Shown here piece by piece: positions 62,650 to 64,000 of a stretch of DNA of 64,000 bases (its first letter is position 1; the number at the start of each line of letters is the position of its first letter). The translations under genes and the position numbers were made by a program. The notes under the pieces were generated by a model. It was not told the DNA's origin, made no database searches, and saw nothing but the letters and a program-made list of their open reading frames with translations. Source of the DNA: Enterococcus avium ATCC 14025 (lineage in GTDB: Bacteria > Bacillota > Bacilli > Lactobacillales > Enterococcaceae); the NCBI RefSeq assembly GCF_000406965.1, contig NZ_KE136362.1:13528-77527 (forward strand), in the 5' to 3' direction.

Positions 62650-63027
62650 ATGAGTGGCTTAGTAATTGTTTTAATCGTTTTGATGCTTAGCCAGAGCCTG
62701 TTGAGCATTGTTCAGGTAAAATACTATCAGCGTTTTATTAAAAAAATTACGACAGAACAAGCAGGTACAGAGTATGAGTTTTATACCGAGGTCGTAAAGG
62801 GAAGACTTTTACGAGCGATCGTCGCGGTAGTTGTGGATGCAGAAGGCAGAGTTATTCAATGTTATGTCTGTAAAGGTTTGACGATATTTGCACGTTTTAA
62901 AGAGGACCAATCGTATAAAGGAACGCAATTGGTTAATTACAGTAATGTTGCAAAAGAAAAAGGCGCATCTCAAACAGAAAAAGCATTATCGCAGATTTAC
63001 ACACGAAAATTGGAAGCGGTTACCTAG
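62650..63027 (+). CDS. gutM: Glucitol operon activator GutM family protein
   Basis: The 125-residue protein has an N-terminal membrane helix (LVIVLIVLMLSQSLLSIVQV) followed by YYQRFIKKITTE, the GutM pattern. In E. coli GutM activates the glucitol operon with the SrlR repressor. Here it sits between the oxidoreductase and the PTS genes. GGAGAGG precedes the ATG. Confidence 0.88.
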   Translation: MSGLVIVLIVLMLSQSLLSIVQVKYYQRFIKKITTEQAGTEYEFYTEVVKGRLLRAIVAVVVDAEGRVIQCYVCKGLTIFARFKEDQSYKGTQLVNYSNVAKEKGASQTEKALSQIYTRKLEAVT

Positions 63028-63045
63028 AAAGAGGAGGATTTTATA

Positions 63046-63579
63046 ATGAAATATATCGAATGGGCAGGGAAAAACTTTATTGGTATGTTTGAAGCCGGCG
63101 GCGAACAGTTCATGGGTTACATGACTGGAATCGTTCCACTATTGATTGTACTTTTAACGTTTACTTATTCAGTTATTGCATTTATTGGTGAAGAACGTGT
63201 AGATAGAGCGATCCGTTATTGTTCGAAATATATGATTTTACGCTATTCGTTAATGCCGATTTTAGCTGTTTTGATGCTGACAAATCCAATGGCGTATACC
63301 TTTGGAAAATTTGTTAAGGAAGAGGAAAAACCGGCGTTTTACGATGCAGCCGTTTCTTTTGTTCACCCAGTTACTGGTCTATTTCCATATGCGAATGCCG
63401 GAGAGCTTTTTGTTTACTTAGGAATTGCCAACGGCGTAACGAAAGCCGGATTTAGCCAATCAAGTTTAGCTGTCCGGTATTTCTTAGTAGGGATCGTGGT
63501 TATCCTGATTCGCGGAATTGTTACGGAAAGACTAACGAAATTCATGATGGCTAGAGAAGCGAAGAAAGCGACTGCGTAA
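63046..63579 (+). CDS. srlA: PTS glucitol/sorbitol EIIC component
   Basis: The 177-residue membrane protein matches SrlA/GutA: MKYIEWAGKNFIGMFEAGGEQFMGY... with about four membrane helices and FVHPVTGLFPYANAGELFVYLGIA. In the glucitol PTS the permease is split between SrlA (IIC) and SrlE (IIB-C). AGGAGG precedes the ATG. The actual polyol is not fixed by sequence. Confidence 0.92.
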   Translation: MKYIEWAGKNFIGMFEAGGEQFMGYMTGIVPLLIVLLTFTYSVIAFIGEERVDRAIRYCSKYMILRYSLMPILAVLMLTNPMAYTFGKFVKEEEKPAFYDAAVSFVHPVTGLFPYANAGELFVYLGIANGVTKAGFSQSSLAVRYFLVGIVVILIRGIVTERLTKFMMAREAKKATA

Positions 63580-63592
63580 AGGAGGAATCGTA

Positions 63593-64000
63593 ATGTACAA
63601 AACAGTATTTGTAAAACCTGGAAGTAAAGGTTGGGGTGTTGGTCTAACATTAGTTCCATCAGAGCAAAAAAATAAAGTTGTTTCTGTTACAGGCGGAGGT
63701 ATTCATCCGGTGGCGCAGCAAATTGCTGATTTAACCGGTTGTGAGGCTTGTGATGGCTTTAAGAATCAAATTCCAGAAGATGAAACTCTATGTGCCGTAA
63801 TTGACTGTGGCGGCACGGCTCGAATCGGTGTATATCCGATGAAACGCATTCCGACAGTGGATGTTTTGCCGTCTTCTCCTTCGGGTCCATTATCTAAACA
63901 TATCACGGAAGATATCTTTGTTTCAGGGGTCCGTCCAGAAGATGTCTCTATCTTAGAAGAGGCGAATTTAGAAGAAAAACAAATGGCAGCGATTAATCAC
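63593..64000 (+). CDS. srlE: PTS glucitol/sorbitol EIIB(C) component, N-terminal part (cut by window end)
   Basis: An ATG 13 bases after the srlA stop, preceded by AGGAGG, opens a frame that runs 136 codons to the window end. MYKTVFVKPGSKGWGVGL, GGIHPVAQQIADLTG, AVIDCGGTARIGVYPMKRIPTVDV and SGPLSKHITEDIFVSGV are SrlE-type EIIB sequence. The phosphocysteine is in DCGGT; the second cysteine present in E. coli SrlE (RCGIYP) is Ile here. The rest of the gene and the expected EIIA gene lie beyond the window. Confidence 0.92.
   Translation, partial: MYKTVFVKPGSKGWGVGLTLVPSEQKNKVVSVTGGGIHPVAQQIADLTGCEACDGFKNQIPEDETLCAVIDCGGTARIGVYPMKRIPTVDVLPSSPSGPLSKHITEDIFVSGVRPEDVSILEEANLEEKQMAAINH

Overview
This is a chromosomal replication-origin region of a low-GC Gram-positive bacterium, most probably an Enterococcus. 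The evidence is the order rpmH-dnaA-dnaN-yaaA-recF-gyrB-gyrA-rpsF-ssb-rpsR-gdpP-rplI-dnaB-purA, strong AGGAGG-type ribosome sites, enterococcal-type IS30 and ISL3 transposases, and a pentitol-phosphate dehydrogenase resembling the D-arabitol-phosphate dehydrogenase known from E. avium. The species is not proven; the E. avium group is a reasonable guess. Almost all genes left of about 11.7 kb are on the minus strand and almost all genes from 13.3 to 30 kb on the plus strand, as expected for bidirectional replication starting at dnaA.

Layout. 1-370: start of an ISL3-type transposase cut by the window edge. 0.4-11.6 kb (minus): DUF1129 membrane protein, ychF, DUF951 protein, parB, parA, rsmG, a roughly 880-bp gap without a gene, mnmG, mnmE, khpB, yidC, rnpA, rpmH. 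11.78-12.83 kb: an intact IS30-family element lying between rpmH and dnaA. 12.9-14.9 kb: oriC in two parts, with DnaA boxes upstream of dnaA and boxes plus GC clamp, DnaA-trio-like triplets and an AT-rich unwinding region between dnaA and dnaN. 14.9-29.9 kb: replication and translation housekeeping genes, with two perfect parS sites flanking ssb-rpsR. 30-42.6 kb: mixed small units (LysR plus AEC permease, ABC-F ATPase, orphan mannose-type EIIA, pyruvate oxidase, ZIP metal transporter, TMEM175-like channel, an uncharacterised lysine-rich protein, a HAD phosphatase pair, aldehyde dehydrogenase).

43-61 kb is carbohydrate territory. Two parallel modules each have a PRD/EIIB/EIIA-domain regulator followed by a galactitol-type PTS (IIA, IIB, IIC) and a zinc-family polyol-phosphate dehydrogenase. 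Module 1 looks like D-arabitol uptake and oxidation. Module 2 continues with an AraD-type epimerase, a 60-residue membrane protein, a RhaD-type aldolase and a D-2-hydroxyacid dehydrogenase. After a terminator comes a kinase-isomerase-aldolase trio (MtnK-like, MtnA-like, FucA/DrdA-like) with the signature of the DHAP shunt / 5-deoxyribose or methylthioribose disposal pathway. 61.2-64 kb begins a glucitol-type PTS operon (SAF-domain oxidoreductase, gutM, srlA, srlE) that runs off the window. Catabolite-repression (cre) sites precede several of these units.

The least explained signal is a recurring structured intergenic element: one copy before the first EIIC gene, tandem 105-bp copies before the second EIIC gene, and tandem copies of about 105 bp before mtnK. 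The copies differ in sequence but keep the same two-hairpin architecture with compensatory base changes, which suggests a selected RNA structure.
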